Below are positions 1 through 9,009 of a DNA stretch of 64,000 nt, one piece after another. A model generated the notes under the pieces. The model searched no databases and was not told where the DNA came from. It saw only the letters and a program-made list of their open reading frames with translations. The stretch comes from Defluviitaleaceae bacterium. Its GTDB lineage: Bacteria; Bacillota; Clostridia; Lachnospirales; UBA5962. The stretch lies in contig WRBA01000004.1 of the NCBI GenBank assembly GCA_009779915.1, forward strand, positions 1-64,000, written 5' to 3'. The position numbers and the translations under genes are program-made. Each line of letters starts with the position of its first letter. The stretch's first letter is position 1.

Positions 1-14
1 CGCTTGGGCGAGCA

Positions 15-166
15 GTCCGCGTAGCGGACGACCAGCCGCAGGGGGTTGCGAAGCAAAACCTTGCAGGCGGATTCATACCTTAAGTACCTCGTTAAAATGG
101 CTTTGCCATTTTAACGACAGGCTAAAGACTTTGTCTTCAGCCTGAGTGCGGCTTTTTATACCGCAC
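15..166. repeat. Cluster of four short palindromes
   Basis: Four hairpins follow one another: GTCCGC/GCGGAC (15-29), a perfect 12-bp stem with TTT loop (90-116), an 11-bp stem with one mismatch and TTT loop (119-143), and GTGCGG/CCGCAC (146-166). No gene is seen in bases 1-174. The last hairpin could end transcription of the phosphate symporter on the minus strand, but no T-run follows it. Confidence 0.6.
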
Positions 167-174
167 TTTGTAAT

Positions 175-1821
175 TTATAACTTACCCAAAGGCACGTGGG
201 AAATATTATTGGAATGATCCCCAATACGTTCGAAATTAATAATAATATCCAAGAAAATCACGCCTGCTGACGCTGAACATCGCCCTTCTCTAAGGCGCCT
301 GATATGAGAAGCTCGAAGTTCTTCTTCTTTGGCATCGATTTGCGCCTCAATTTCCGCAACTTTAGCCGCTAATACAGCATCATTATTCTTAACTGATTGT
401 ATTGCTGTGTCATAAACTTCTACAACCAGCTTATACATATCTTTTATTTCTTCAATGGCTTCCTCAGAAAAGCTTACATCATCCTCAATAGCTATTTGGA
501 CTAAATCCACAATATTATCGGCATGATCGCTTACCCTCTCAATATCATTAGCTGCGTGTAAAAGTCCGCTGTGGCGCACAGACAGCTCATCACTCATAGG
601 ATATTGAGCAACTAAGGCAAGATAGTGCATAAGCTCTTTCTCCAAGCCGTCCACTATATCTTCCTGCGTTTTTACTTGTGCAAGCTTTTTCTCATCACGC
701 TCTAAAAAGCCTTCCACTGCGAGCCTTGCGTTTTGCCCTGCTAGGTCTGCCATGCGAAGCAGTTCTTTTTGTGCCAGATTTATAGCTACATTAGGTGTGC
801 TAATCATACGCGCCTCTAAATAAACAGCACCTTGTAATGCCGGCGCATCCTCCCCCGGAATTATACGCATCAATAGTTTTGCAAACTGATTGACAAATGG
901 CAGGAAAATTATTGCATTGATTATACTAAACAATGTATGGGCGTTTGCCACCTGGCGCGGAACATCGTTATAAGGGGAAATTGCCAATATAAGGCTTTTA
1001 TATTGAGTTAAAAATATTAAAAACAGCACGACCCCAAAGGCGTTAAAAAGCACATGAGCCATTGCAGCCCGTTTCGAAGATAAAGTGCCGCCGATTGAGG
1101 CAAAAACAGCCGTAACCGTAGTGCCGATATTAGTACCCAAAACCAACGGTAATGCCGCTTGGAAAGGTATCAAATCCTGCATAGTCATAGCTACTATAAC
1201 CCCTGTTGCCGCTGTAGAGCTTTGAATTAAGGCTGTAAACACAGCCCCTGCAAGGACTGCTAAAACCCGGTTATCACTTAAAGTAAGCATTAATCGCGCA
1301 AATACAGGGTCATGTCGAAGAGGCACCATGGCATTACTCATAAGCATCATCCCTAAAAGAAGCATACCTAAAGCAAAGGTGACATAACCTGAGTTTTTTA
1401 TCATTTTGCCTTTTGCGAAAAAATAAGCACTAAAACCAACTGCCGCAAGGAAGGGCCATGCGTCAGTAATTCTAAATGCAACAAGCTGGGCGGTAAGAGT
1501 TGTACCTATATTCGCGCCCATAATAACAGATATCGCCTGTTTTAAATTTAGTAAAGAGGTATTCACAAAGCTTACTACCATAACCGTAACCAATGTTGAG
1601 CTTTGGGTAACAATTGTAATAAGCGCGCCAACCAAAACCCCAATAACAGGTACGGAGGTTAGCGCACTCATAACTGCATGAGTTTTTTTGCCTGCCATAT
1701 TTTGCAAACCTTCACTCATGGCTTTTAATCCAAAAACAAATACTGCAAGCCCGCCTAATAAACCAAAAACAATTCCAAACACAGCTGTACCTGCCTTATA
1801 ATTAATAATATAGTGAATCAA
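175..1821 (-). CDS. Na+/phosphate symporter with C-terminal PhoU-like domain
   Basis: A 548-aa membrane protein of the NptA/YjbB (PF02690) family that takes up inorganic phosphate with sodium. The N-terminal ~330 residues hold two inverted repeats of the family's signature, seen as QSSTLVTVMVV and QSSTAATGVIVAM, each with a GANIGTT or GTNIGTT motif. The last ~200 residues are charged and helical, typical of the PhoU-like regulatory domain (ERVSDHADNI, FERIGDHSNNI). The TTG start at 1821 has no clear ribosome binding site. A GTG at 1782 preceded by GGCAGGT would give a 535-aa protein and may be the real start. It stands alone; its upstream region carries two hairpins. Confidence 0.93.
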   Translation of the reverse strand: MIHYIINYKAGTAVFGIVFGLLGGLAVFVFGLKAMSEGLQNMAGKKTHAVMSALTSVPVIGVLVGALITIVTQSSTLVTVMVVSFVNTSLLNLKQAISVIMGANIGTTLTAQLVAFRITDAWPFLAAVGFSAYFFAKGKMIKNSGYVTFALGMLLLGMMLMSNAMVPLRHDPVFARLMLTLSDNRVLAVLAGAVFTALIQSSTAATGVIVAMTMQDLIPFQAALPLVLGTNIGTTVTAVFASIGGTLSSKRAAMAHVLFNAFGVVLFLIFLTQYKSLILAISPYNDVPRQVANAHTLFSIINAIIFLPFVNQFAKLLMRIIPGEDAPALQGAVYLEARMISTPNVAINLAQKELLRMADLAGQNARLAVEGFLERDEKKLAQVKTQEDIVDGLEKELMHYLALVAQYPMSDELSVRHSGLLHAANDIERVSDHADNIVDLVQIAIEDDVSFSEEAIEEIKDMYKLVVEVYDTAIQSVKNNDAVLAAKVAEIEAQIDAKEEELRASHIRRLREGRCSASAGVIFLDIIINFERIGDHSNNISHVPLGKL

Positions 1822-1830
1822 CTTCTAAAT

Positions 1831-1910
1831 ATCTCAAATAAATAAATTCATTTGAGATAGAGTGAAACGATGTGGCTTGGTTCAACTTAAGAGCTTTTAT
1901 TAAGTTGAAC
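1831..1910. repeat. Two hairpins upstream of the phosphate symporter
   Basis: ATCTCAAAT (1831-1839) pairs with ATTTGAGAT (1850-1858). GTTCAACTTAA (1880-1890) pairs perfectly with 1900-1910 across a 9-nt loop. They lie in the leader of the minus-strand symporter gene. The rest of 1822-2050 shows no coding signal. Confidence 0.6.
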
Positions 1911-2050
1911 GACTATATTTCTCGAACTAGGTGATTGTAACATAGCTGTCCAAATTTAGCAATATCCGAATTTCGTATAGCCCCACTTTGTCAAAATTGT
2001 AAATGAGGCTTTAATGCTCCAGCCTGACATGATATAATATGAACATAAAA

Positions 2051-2176
2051 AGAAACGTTGAGCCTTGGCGCAACGTTTCTACATACAGGTTCAACGAGAC
2101 TTTGCTTGCAAAATCGAGTCAAAGCAAGTTTCAACATACAGGTGCAACGAGACTTTTCAAAATGAAAAGTCGAGTC
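2051..2176. repeat. Hairpin plus two imperfect direct repeats in the leader of the ornithine aminomutase operon
   Basis: AGAAACGTTG (2051-2060) pairs perfectly with CAACGTTTCT (2071-2080). Two units starting ACATACAGGT follow (2081-2120 and 2134-2176), sharing the CAACGAGACTTT core and the ending CGAGTC. Each contains its own hairpin: CTTTGCTT/AAAGCAAG in the first, GACTTTTCA/TGAAAAGTC in the second. This is 50 bases before the start codon and could be a structured leader or a repeat insertion. It does not resemble the cobalamin riboswitch core. Confidence 0.6.
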
Positions 2177-2225
2177 AGCTTAGGCTATAATATAATTATA
2201 TTATTAAGAAAGAAGTGTATTAACT

Positions 2226-4841
2226 ATGGAACGTATAGACGATTTTACAAATCGCAGAAAACATTTGGAAAATTTAACTGATGAAGAACTTAAAAGTCTT
2301 TTTTGGCAGCTCTCAAAAGACATAACCGCCCCTCTTTTGGAGATTGGGTATAATAATACAACACCGTCTGTGGAGCGGTCTGTCCTTTTGCGTATGGGTT
2401 TTTCCTCCTTGGAAGCCAAAAATATTGCAGATAAATGTATGGACAAAGGTCTTCTTCCAAAAGGTGCCGGGCATATGGTTTATCGCCTTGCCCTTATTAA
2501 AGGCTTAAGTATCCGTGAAGCCGGATTAATGCTTATGGAAGGGTGCGGCTGGGAGGATTTGGACGAAATGCCTAAGGCTTTGACTTTAAAGCCGGAAAAA
2601 GAAAGGATGTCCGGAGAAGAATACTCTCCAAAGCCTGAAAAAGCCTTATCTATCGACCAAAAAATCGACATAGAGGGAATTTTGCAGGATTTAGACAAAT
2701 ACAGACCAAGGCGCAAAGGATGGGTTTGGCGCAAGCCTTTTGACGGCGGGAAAATCGGCGATTTCCGGTATAAAGATGCCTCTATAAATCTTAATAACTC
2801 CGCCCCCCTGCCTGCCGCAAAATATTTTGGTGATATTGACCCTCAGCCTATGCCTGTTATAACCACGGAGATTGCCTCCGGGCGTTTTGAAGACGATATA
2901 CGCCGTATGCGTATGGCTGCACTCCACGGCGCAGATCATATGATGGTTATAAGAACTGCCGGACAGTCTCATTTTGACGGGCTTATAGAAGGTACCCCAC
3001 AAGGGGTAGGTGGTGTACCTATTACAAGAAAGCAAGTCAGGGCACAGCGTAAAGCTCTTGATATGATTGAAGATGAGGTTGGGCGAGCTATTAATTATCA
3101 TTCCTATATTTCCGGCGTTGCGGGACCTGAGATTGCAGTTATGTTTGCAGAGGAGGGGGTAAACGGTGCCCACCAAGACCCGCAGTACAATATACTTTAC
3201 CGCGGGATTAATATGACCCGCTCTTTTGTGGATGCTTGCGAGTCCAAGAAAATCATTGCATACAGCAATATGGCACAAATTGACGGGGCTCATAACGCCA
3301 ATGCAACTGCCTCAAAGGCCTGGAAAGTTATGCCGGAGCTTATGGCACAGCATGCTATAAACTGCATGTTTTCCCGGGGAATAGGGATTAATCCGGAAAA
3401 TATATGTCTCTCAACCGTACCTACTACAAGCCCTCCTGCGCCGGCACTGACACTTGATTTGCCTTATGCCGTGGCACTTAGAGAGTTGTTCTGCGATTAT
3501 CGTATGCGGGCACAGATGAATACTAAGTACATCGAAAGCTCCGCAAGGGAAGCCACAGTAACCCACGTGCTTAACTTGCTTATATCCAAGCTTACAGGTG
3601 CGGATATTCAGTCAACCATTACACCGGATGAAGGGCGCAATGTCCCTTGGCATATATATAATATCGAAGCGGTGGACACGGCAAAGCAAGTATATGCAGG
3701 GCTTGACGGGTTTATGGAGCTTGTCGGGCTTAAAGATACAGGATTTTTGAGGGATAAAGCAAGAGAGCTTAAAGAGCGTGCTGTCCTCTTTTTAGAAGAA
3801 ATTGCGGAAGTTGGGTATTTTAATGCCGTACAAAATGGCTTTTTCGTGGATTCCGGTATGTATCCTGAGCGAAATGGAGATGGTATCCGCCGTGAGATAG
3901 AGGGGGGTGTAGGCGCAGGCTCCGTTGTGCCTCGTCATGAGAGCTATTTTGCCCCTGTTAGTGCTCATTACGGCTATAATAATGTGGCACAGTATGACCC
4001 AAATGCCGCAAATGACCCTGCAAGCCTTATTGGGGGCTGTACTTTTGAGCAGCCGGATAAAATTATATATATTGACGAGCTGGATGATACAGATAATGTT
4101 AATATGCGTATGAGCAGCAATTCCAACTATAGAAATAATAACCTCATAAAACCGGAAATGGAATGGCTTGCAGACGGCACCGTAATGGTTACATTGTTTT
4201 TACCCACAGACAAGCGTACCGCTGAATATGCGGCAATTGAAATTGGCAAGGGTATGAACTTGGCAGATGTGGAAGTTATCAGCCGTGAGATTATGCACCC
4301 CTCCGAAGGCATGCGGATTGAGCTAAAGGGTAAAGTGGCTTTTGATATAAATTTGGACAATTTAGTCATACCCCAAGTGGAGGAACCCTTAGCCGAAGAG
4401 GAAATCACTGCATTTGTAAAAAATAGACCTATTAAAGTCGTAGCAGCCACCGTTGGCAATGATGAACATTCCGTAGGGCTTAGGGAGATTATCGATATAA
4501 AACACGGCGGTATCGAAAAGTACGGCATACAAGCTACCGTCCTTGGCACAAGTGTTTCTGTGGAAAAGCTTGTTGATGCGGCTATAGAGATTGACGCGGA
4601 TGTAATCCTTGCCTCCACCATCATAAGCCACGATGACATCCATTATAAAAACATGAAAAAAATCCATGAAACCGCTATTGAAAAAGGAGTGCGGGATAAA
4701 ATTTTAATTATTTGCGGCGGTACTCAAGTTGTTCATGAACTGGCTGTTGCCGCAGGAGTTGACGCAGGCTTCGGGCGGGGTACAAAAGGTGTTCATGTGG
4801 CTGACTTTGTAATTAAACGACTGAAAGGGTGCTGTGATTGA
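2226..4841 (+). CDS. oraE: D-ornithine 4,5-aminomutase, S and E subunits fused
   Basis: This enzyme moves the terminal amino group of D-ornithine to C4, giving 2,4-diaminopentanoate for ornithine fermentation, and uses adenosylcobalamin and PLP. Residues 1 to about 120 match the small S subunit (TPSVERSVLLRMGF, KGAGHMVYRLA), and the rest match the large E subunit, starting near DLDKYRPRRKGWVWRK. The C-terminal Rossmann domain has the B12 motif DEHSVG; His748 corresponds to the axial cobalamin ligand, and Lys759, eleven residues on, fits the PLP lysine (His618 and Lys629 in Clostridium sticklandii OraE). In characterised species S and E are separate genes, so the 871-aa single chain is notable. 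The downstream ATPase fits a reactivase. The ribosome binding site is weak (GAAAGAAG). Confidence 0.93.
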   Translation: MERIDDFTNRRKHLENLTDEELKSLFWQLSKDITAPLLEIGYNNTTPSVERSVLLRMGFSSLEAKNIADKCMDKGLLPKGAGHMVYRLALIKGLSIREAGLMLMEGCGWEDLDEMPKALTLKPEKERMSGEEYSPKPEKALSIDQKIDIEGILQDLDKYRPRRKGWVWRKPFDGGKIGDFRYKDASINLNNSAPLPAAKYFGDIDPQPMPVITTEIASGRFEDDIRRMRMAALHGADHMMVIRTAGQSHFDGLIEGTPQGVGGVPITRKQVRAQRKALDMIEDEVGRAINYHSYISGVAGPEIAVMFAEEGVNGAHQDPQYNILYRGINMTRSFVDACESKKIIAYSNMAQIDGAHNANATASKAWKVMPELMAQHAINCMFSRGIGINPENICLSTVPTTSPPAPALTLDLPYAVALRELFCDYRMRAQMNTKYIESSAREATVTHVLNLLISKLTGADIQSTITPDEGRNVPWHIYNIEAVDTAKQVYAGLDGFMELVGLKDTGFLRDKARELKERAVLFLEEIAEVGYFNAVQNGFFVDSGMYPERNGDGIRREIEGGVGAGSVVPRHESYFAPVSAHYGYNNVAQYDPNAANDPASLIGGCTFEQPDKIIYIDELDDTDNVNMRMSSNSNYRNNNLIKPEMEWLADGTVMVTLFLPTDKRTAEYAAIEIGKGMNLADVEVISREIMHPSEGMRIELKGKVAFDINLDNLVIPQVEEPLAEEEITAFVKNRPIKVVAATVGNDEHSVGLREIIDIKHGGIEKYGIQATVLGTSVSVEKLVDAAIEIDADVILASTIISHDDIHYKNMKKIHETAIEKGVRDKILIICGGTQVVHELAVAAGVDAGFGRGTKGVHVADFVIKRLKGCCD

Positions 4842-5659
4842 TGCATAAAATGACTCCAAAACCAATAAAGCGAGGTTTACTTAGATTGAAATTGGGGCAG
4901 ATATATTTTTCCTCCAAAAGGTGGCTTTATTGGGTATTTGGCGACATAAAATTTGCTCACAGGAGAGCGGAAGATTTGCTTTACGAGCATTTCACCCACG
5001 CTACCCCTCTGCTTAGGAATTTAAAAGATGTTGATATGGAGCTTCAGTATAATAAAATAACGAATTTAAAAATTGCTGTGCCAAAAGTTCATATGGTAAC
5101 TATATACCCCGGAGAGGTATTTTCTTATTGGCGTCTTATCGGAGTGCCAACAATAAGAAAGGGCTATCTTAAAGGGATGGTTCTTAAAAACGGCACATTT
5201 AGCCCAGGTGTAGGGGGTGGGCTGTGTCAGCTGTCCAATTTAATATATTGGTTGAGCTTGCACACGCCCTTGACTGTGATAGAGCGGCACCGCCACGGCT
5301 ATGATGTTTTCCCTGACTCTGATAGGACTCAGCCTTTCGGCAGCGGTGCTACTTGTTTTTATAATTATGGGGATCTAATGATAAGAAATAATACAAACCA
5401 AGGGTTTCAGCTTGTTTTGGAAATTACGGATACTCATTTAAAGGGAGCATGGATGTCGGATGTACCTCCCTCACGTATCTATGATGTATATGAAAAAGAG
5501 CATATTATTAAGCCTGAATTTTGGGGTGGTTATACAAGGCATAATACTATTTTCAGGAAAGTTTTTGATTTGGATAATATTTTGCTTGACGATGAGTTTG
5601 TCGTCGAAAATCATGCAATTATGATGTACGAACCTCTTTTAAGTGATGGAAAAATATAG
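4841..5659 (+). CDS. VanW family protein
   Basis: A 272-aa protein of the VanW family, first named from the vanB glycopeptide-resistance cluster; its biochemical role is unknown. The diagnostic stretch is GVGGGLCQLSNLIYWL, around residues 124-140, followed by HRHGYDVFPDSDRTQPFGSG. No signal peptide is evident. ATG at 4841 overlaps the last base of the aminomutase stop codon, so the two are probably translationally coupled; TTG 4838 is less likely. Its place between a catabolic mutase and that enzyme's ATPase is odd, because VanW proteins are usually linked to the cell envelope. No vanHAX genes are present, so resistance is not implied. Confidence 0.88.
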   Translation: MHKMTPKPIKRGLLRLKLGQIYFSSKRWLYWVFGDIKFAHRRAEDLLYEHFTHATPLLRNLKDVDMELQYNKITNLKIAVPKVHMVTIYPGEVFSYWRLIGVPTIRKGYLKGMVLKNGTFSPGVGGGLCQLSNLIYWLSLHTPLTVIERHRHGYDVFPDSDRTQPFGSGATCFYNYGDLMIRNNTNQGFQLVLEITDTHLKGAWMSDVPPSRIYDVYEKEHIIKPEFWGGYTRHNTIFRKVFDLDNILLDDEFVVENHAIMMYEPLLSDGKI

Positions 5660-5673
5660 GTATAGGAGATTAT

Positions 5674-7077
5674 ATGCCAAGTAGTATTACAGTTGATGTA
5701 TTAATAGCCGAAATAGGAAGCACTACAACCACAGTAAACGCTTTTAGCGGGCTTAACAGTGATAAGCCAAGGCTTGTTGGGCAAGGATATGCCCTTACCA
5801 CAGCTTTTAAAGGTGATGTTTTGCCTGGTCTAAAAGATGCTATAAAGGATTTAGAGGAGAGCTTAGACGCCAAGCTTACATACGGGCAAATACTGGCTGC
5901 ATCCAGCGCGGCCGGCGGGCTTCGGATGACGGTACATGGGCTTGTGCCTGATATGACAGCAAAAGCTGCAAAAGAAGCAGCTTTGGGTGCAGGTGCGGTT
6001 ATACGACAAATTACCTGTGGCGCGATGAACCAATCAGACCTTGCGGAGCTTAAGGGGATAAACCCTAACATCATTTTAATCGCCGGAGGAGTGGATTATG
6101 GCGAGCGCACCACAGCAGTTAAAAATGCCCTGCTTATTAGAGAGCTTGGGCTTATTGCGCCTGTAATTTACGCAGGTAATATTACTTGTAGGGATGAAAT
6201 AAGAGATATATTCGAAGGCAGCCCTAACAAATTATATATTGTAGACAATGTATATCCCCGTATCGACGAGCTTTGCATCGAATCGGCACGACAGGTTATT
6301 CAAGATGTGTTTGAGGAGCATATTGTATCCGCGCCAGGTATGAGTAAAGTGCGTGAGATGGTTAAAGGCTCTGTTATGCCTACTCCCGGGGCTGTTATGG
6401 AAGCAGCTTTGCTTTTACATGAGGAAATCGGTGATCTTTTAGTGCTGGATATTGGCGGGGCAACTACGGATGTTCACGCTGTGACCGCCGGTTCGCCGGA
6501 AATCGCTCGAATAAGCATAACACCGGAACCTTTTGCAAAACGCACCGTAGAGGGAGATTTAGGGGTTTTTCTTAATGCGGAAAACTTGGCTGAAATAGCG
6601 GTTTGGGATGTACTTAATAAGGAACTTGGCTTTGACAGCCGCTTGATTTTAAAAAAATACAGCGGCGTTCCCAGCAATGATAATGAAATCGCACTTATAA
6701 CCCGCCTCGCTGAAATTGCGGGAATAACTTCAATAAAACGTCATGCAGGCAAAACCAAGCACCTCTATGGTCCTGCCGGGCGTATAAGTATTGCAGAAGG
6801 CAAGGATTTGTCCTGTGTGCGTCATATTATCGGCACCGGCGGTGTTTTAACCCGCCTTAAGCATGGCTGGAAAATATTGGAAAAATCTATGGGGATAAAT
6901 AATATTACAGGAGAGTTTTTGCTTCCTAAAGCCACAGATTTAAGTTATCATATTGATAAAAACTATATTATGGCAGCGTTAGGGGTTTTATCCAAGGTTG
7001 ATAGAGAAGCGGCTGTTTTGCTTTTACGGCAAATGGTTAGGTCAGGAGAGTCGAACCTTGAGTGCCCCAAGCCCTAG
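5674..7077 (+). CDS. MutL/GlmL-type ATPase, probable aminomutase reactivase
   Basis: A 467-aa member of the GlmL/MutL family (ASKHA fold). It is encoded next to B12-dependent carbon-skeleton mutases and aminomutases and is thought to exchange damaged cobalamin. The N-terminal phosphate-1 loop is seen as LIAEIGSTTTTVNAF, and the second phosphate loop as LLVLDIGGATTDVHAV near residue 260. AGGAG sits six bases before the ATG. It lies 14 bp after vanW, in the same operon as the oraS-oraE fusion. Family membership is clear; the mutase partner is inferred from location, as in known ornithine clusters. Confidence 0.88.
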   Translation: MPSSITVDVLIAEIGSTTTTVNAFSGLNSDKPRLVGQGYALTTAFKGDVLPGLKDAIKDLEESLDAKLTYGQILAASSAAGGLRMTVHGLVPDMTAKAAKEAALGAGAVIRQITCGAMNQSDLAELKGINPNIILIAGGVDYGERTTAVKNALLIRELGLIAPVIYAGNITCRDEIRDIFEGSPNKLYIVDNVYPRIDELCIESARQVIQDVFEEHIVSAPGMSKVREMVKGSVMPTPGAVMEAALLLHEEIGDLLVLDIGGATTDVHAVTAGSPEIARISITPEPFAKRTVEGDLGVFLNAENLAEIAVWDVLNKELGFDSRLILKKYSGVPSNDNEIALITRLAEIAGITSIKRHAGKTKHLYGPAGRISIAEGKDLSCVRHIIGTGGVLTRLKHGWKILEKSMGINNITGEFLLPKATDLSYHIDKNYIMAALGVLSKVDREAAVLLLRQMVRSGESNLECPKP

Positions 7078-7095
7078 TAAGGAGGAAGATTTATT

Positions 7096-8133
7096 ATGTT
7101 AAAACCGGCAAAATTAATGAAAAATGATACGGTTGCAATTGTTTCTCTTTCCTCAGGGCTTGGAGGAGAAGCGGCGTTTTTATACCGCTACAAAATAGGC
7201 AAAAAGCGGTTGGAAGAGGAATTTAGCTTAAATGTGATTACAATGCCAAACGCCCTTAAGGGAATTGAATATTTAGACAACAACCCAAAAGCCCGTGCTG
7301 ATGATTTAATGGACGCGTTTAAGGATAAAAGTATAAAAGGGATTTTTTGTATGATTGGCGGTGATGATACAATACGGCTTTTGGACTATATTGATTTTGA
7401 TGTGATTAAAAATAACCCTAAGATATTTATGGGCTACTCGGACACTACGCTTAACCACTTTATGATGTATAAGGCGGGGCTTACCTCATTTCATGGTCCT
7501 TCTATTCTTGGGGAGTTTGCGGAAAATGTTAAAATGCATGAGTATACAAAAAATTATGTGCAAAAGGTGCTTTTTGAGCCAACAGCTGAGCTTGATATAA
7601 AACCAAGCCCTGTATGGACTTGTGAGTATTTGGAATGGACAAATCCAGAAAACATCAAAATAGAGAGAAAAGTGATAAAAGATGACAGAGGTTATGAGCT
7701 TTTGCAAGGGTCAGGGATTGCGAAAGGAAGGCTTTTAGGTGGCTGCATTGATGTATTTCCTATGATAATAGGCACAAAAATATGGCCTGTTATGGAAGAG
7801 TGGGATGATATTATACTTTTTCTTGAAACTTCGGAAGAAGAGCCGCAGCCTAATTATATAAAATATATTTTAAGGGGCATGGCCGCACAGGGTATAATTA
7901 AACGTATCAGCGGCATTATATTTGGAAAGCCCTATAATGAAAAATATTACAAGGAATATAAACAAGTGCTTTTACAGGTAGTCGGAAAAGAATGCAACCG
8001 CCCTGATTTGCCTATATTTTATAATTTAAACTTTGGGCATACGGCACCTATGTGTATTTTTCCTTATGGTATTATGGCTGAAATTGATTGCGATTTAAAG
8101 ACTTTTAGGCTGTTGGAATCAGGAGTTATATAA
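7096..8133 (+). CDS. S66 family LD-carboxypeptidase (MccF/LdcA-like)
   Basis: A 345-aa peptidase family S66 protein. LdcA members cut the terminal D-Ala from muropeptide tetrapeptides in the cytoplasm; MccF members cleave microcin C. The nucleophile elbow is GYSDTT (Ser about residue 117), and the C-terminal catalytic His lies in FGHTAP. The MIGGDDTIRLL motif matches the GG-D loop of the family. A strong AAGGAGGAAG ribosome binding site precedes the ATG, 19 bp after the MutL-like gene, so it is probably in the same transcript. The substrate cannot be told from sequence. Confidence 0.87.
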   Translation: MLKPAKLMKNDTVAIVSLSSGLGGEAAFLYRYKIGKKRLEEEFSLNVITMPNALKGIEYLDNNPKARADDLMDAFKDKSIKGIFCMIGGDDTIRLLDYIDFDVIKNNPKIFMGYSDTTLNHFMMYKAGLTSFHGPSILGEFAENVKMHEYTKNYVQKVLFEPTAELDIKPSPVWTCEYLEWTNPENIKIERKVIKDDRGYELLQGSGIAKGRLLGGCIDVFPMIIGTKIWPVMEEWDDIILFLETSEEEPQPNYIKYILRGMAAQGIIKRISGIIFGKPYNEKYYKEYKQVLLQVVGKECNRPDLPIFYNLNFGHTAPMCIFPYGIMAEIDCDLKTFRLLESGVI

Positions 8134-8165
8134 ATATAAAAAATCCCCTTACGTAACCTATTGCT

Positions 8166-8182
8166 CATTACGCTGCGTAATG
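8166..8182. promoter_or_regulatory. Palindrome upstream of the MerR gene, possible operator
   Basis: CATTACG-CTG-CGTAATG lies 30 bp before the MerR-type start codon. MerR proteins bind dyads in their own promoters, so autoregulation is plausible. No clear -35/-10 pair was found around it. Confidence 0.4.
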
Positions 8183-8212
8183 ATGTAGTGTAGCGTACAG
8201 GAGGTGATATCT

Positions 8213-8929
8213 ATGTCAAAATACACAACCGGAGAAATGGCAAAACTATGTAATGTTTCGGTTAGGACCATTCAGTTTTACGATACTAAGGGGCTGCTGC
8301 ATCCAAGCGATTTGACGGAGGGAGGCAGACGATTATACACTGATGATGATTTAAGTAAGCTCCGGCTTATCTGCACGCTAAAAGTTATTGGGCTTTCTCT
8401 TGACTTAATTAAGGGTATTTTAGAAAGCGAATCCCCAGGCAAAGTTTTATCAATACTCCTTGAGGAGCAGGTAAAGCAGATAGGTGATGAAATAATTGAG
8501 CGGCAAAAACAGCTTGAAGCCATTGAGGCTATTAAGGAAAGTATCCGCGATAAAACCGCTATTCCGGTAAATTCAATCATTGACATAGAGCATATGATGG
8601 AAAAAAACAAGAAAGTGCGTAAAAAGTTCAGGAAGTTGGTAATTCAGGCATGTATATTCTCTATACCTCAATATTCCTTGTTGGCTTGGTGGATATTTGG
8701 AGGTCCTTGGCTTCCTTTTGTACTGTGTTTTATTATTGCAATCCCATTTTGGGTGTTATTGGCAAAAAATCATTTCAAAGATGCGGCATTTATTTGCGCC
8801 GAGTGCAATTCGGTGTTTAAGCCAGCTTTTATAAAGATTTTATTTACCAGCGGCACCCCTAAAGCAAGATGGCTGACTTGTACCAGCTGCGGTCATGCCG
8901 GTTATTGTGTTGAGACTATTGCGGATTGA
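8213..8929 (+). CDS. MerR family regulator with membrane segment and zinc-ribbon tail
   Basis: A 238-aa protein. Residues 1-70 are a MerR winged-helix domain (YTTGEMAKLCNVSVRTIQFYDTKG, then GGRRLYTDDDLSKL). A dimerisation coiled coil follows to about 120. Residues ~140-190 hold two hydrophobic segments (SLLAWWIFGGPWLPFVLCF, IIAIPFWVLLA). The C-terminus has two CxxC pairs (CAEC and CTSC), suggesting a small metal-binding ribbon. Start ATG 8213 is set by the CAGGAGGTGAT ribosome binding site; a GTG at 8204 lies inside that site. A membrane-tethered MerR with a zinc ribbon is less usual; effector and targets are unknown. Confidence 0.85.
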   Translation: MSKYTTGEMAKLCNVSVRTIQFYDTKGLLHPSDLTEGGRRLYTDDDLSKLRLICTLKVIGLSLDLIKGILESESPGKVLSILLEEQVKQIGDEIIERQKQLEAIEAIKESIRDKTAIPVNSIIDIEHMMEKNKKVRKKFRKLVIQACIFSIPQYSLLAWWIFGGPWLPFVLCFIIAIPFWVLLAKNHFKDAAFICAECNSVFKPAFIKILFTSGTPKARWLTCTSCGHAGYCVETIAD

Positions 8930-9009
8930 TACAATGGCAAAAGGCTTTGATAAAAGGGTTTTGATGTAGTATACTTACTATAATATTAGGAGTATGTGGA
9001 GGGGTTTTA

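Noticed and set aside
2081-2176. Tandem repeats taken as a CRISPR array
   Set aside because: Only two imperfect units with no spacers, and no cas genes in the window.
2051-2225. Cobalamin riboswitch for the B12-dependent mutase
   Set aside because: No B12-box-like sequence or usual long conserved core was seen; the region is too short and repeat-like.
2039-2281. Open frame across the leader of the ornithine operon
   Set aside because: It runs through the hairpin and direct repeats, lacks a ribosome binding site and overlaps the aminomutase start.
4841-5659. Glycopeptide resistance cluster
   Set aside because: Only a VanW-type gene; no vanH, vanA/B, vanX or vanRS. VanW homologs are common in Clostridia without resistance.
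8961-8984. TTGATG..TATAAT as a sigma-A promoter of hicB
   Set aside because: The spacer is only 12 bp; the -10 may be real but the -35 is not supported.
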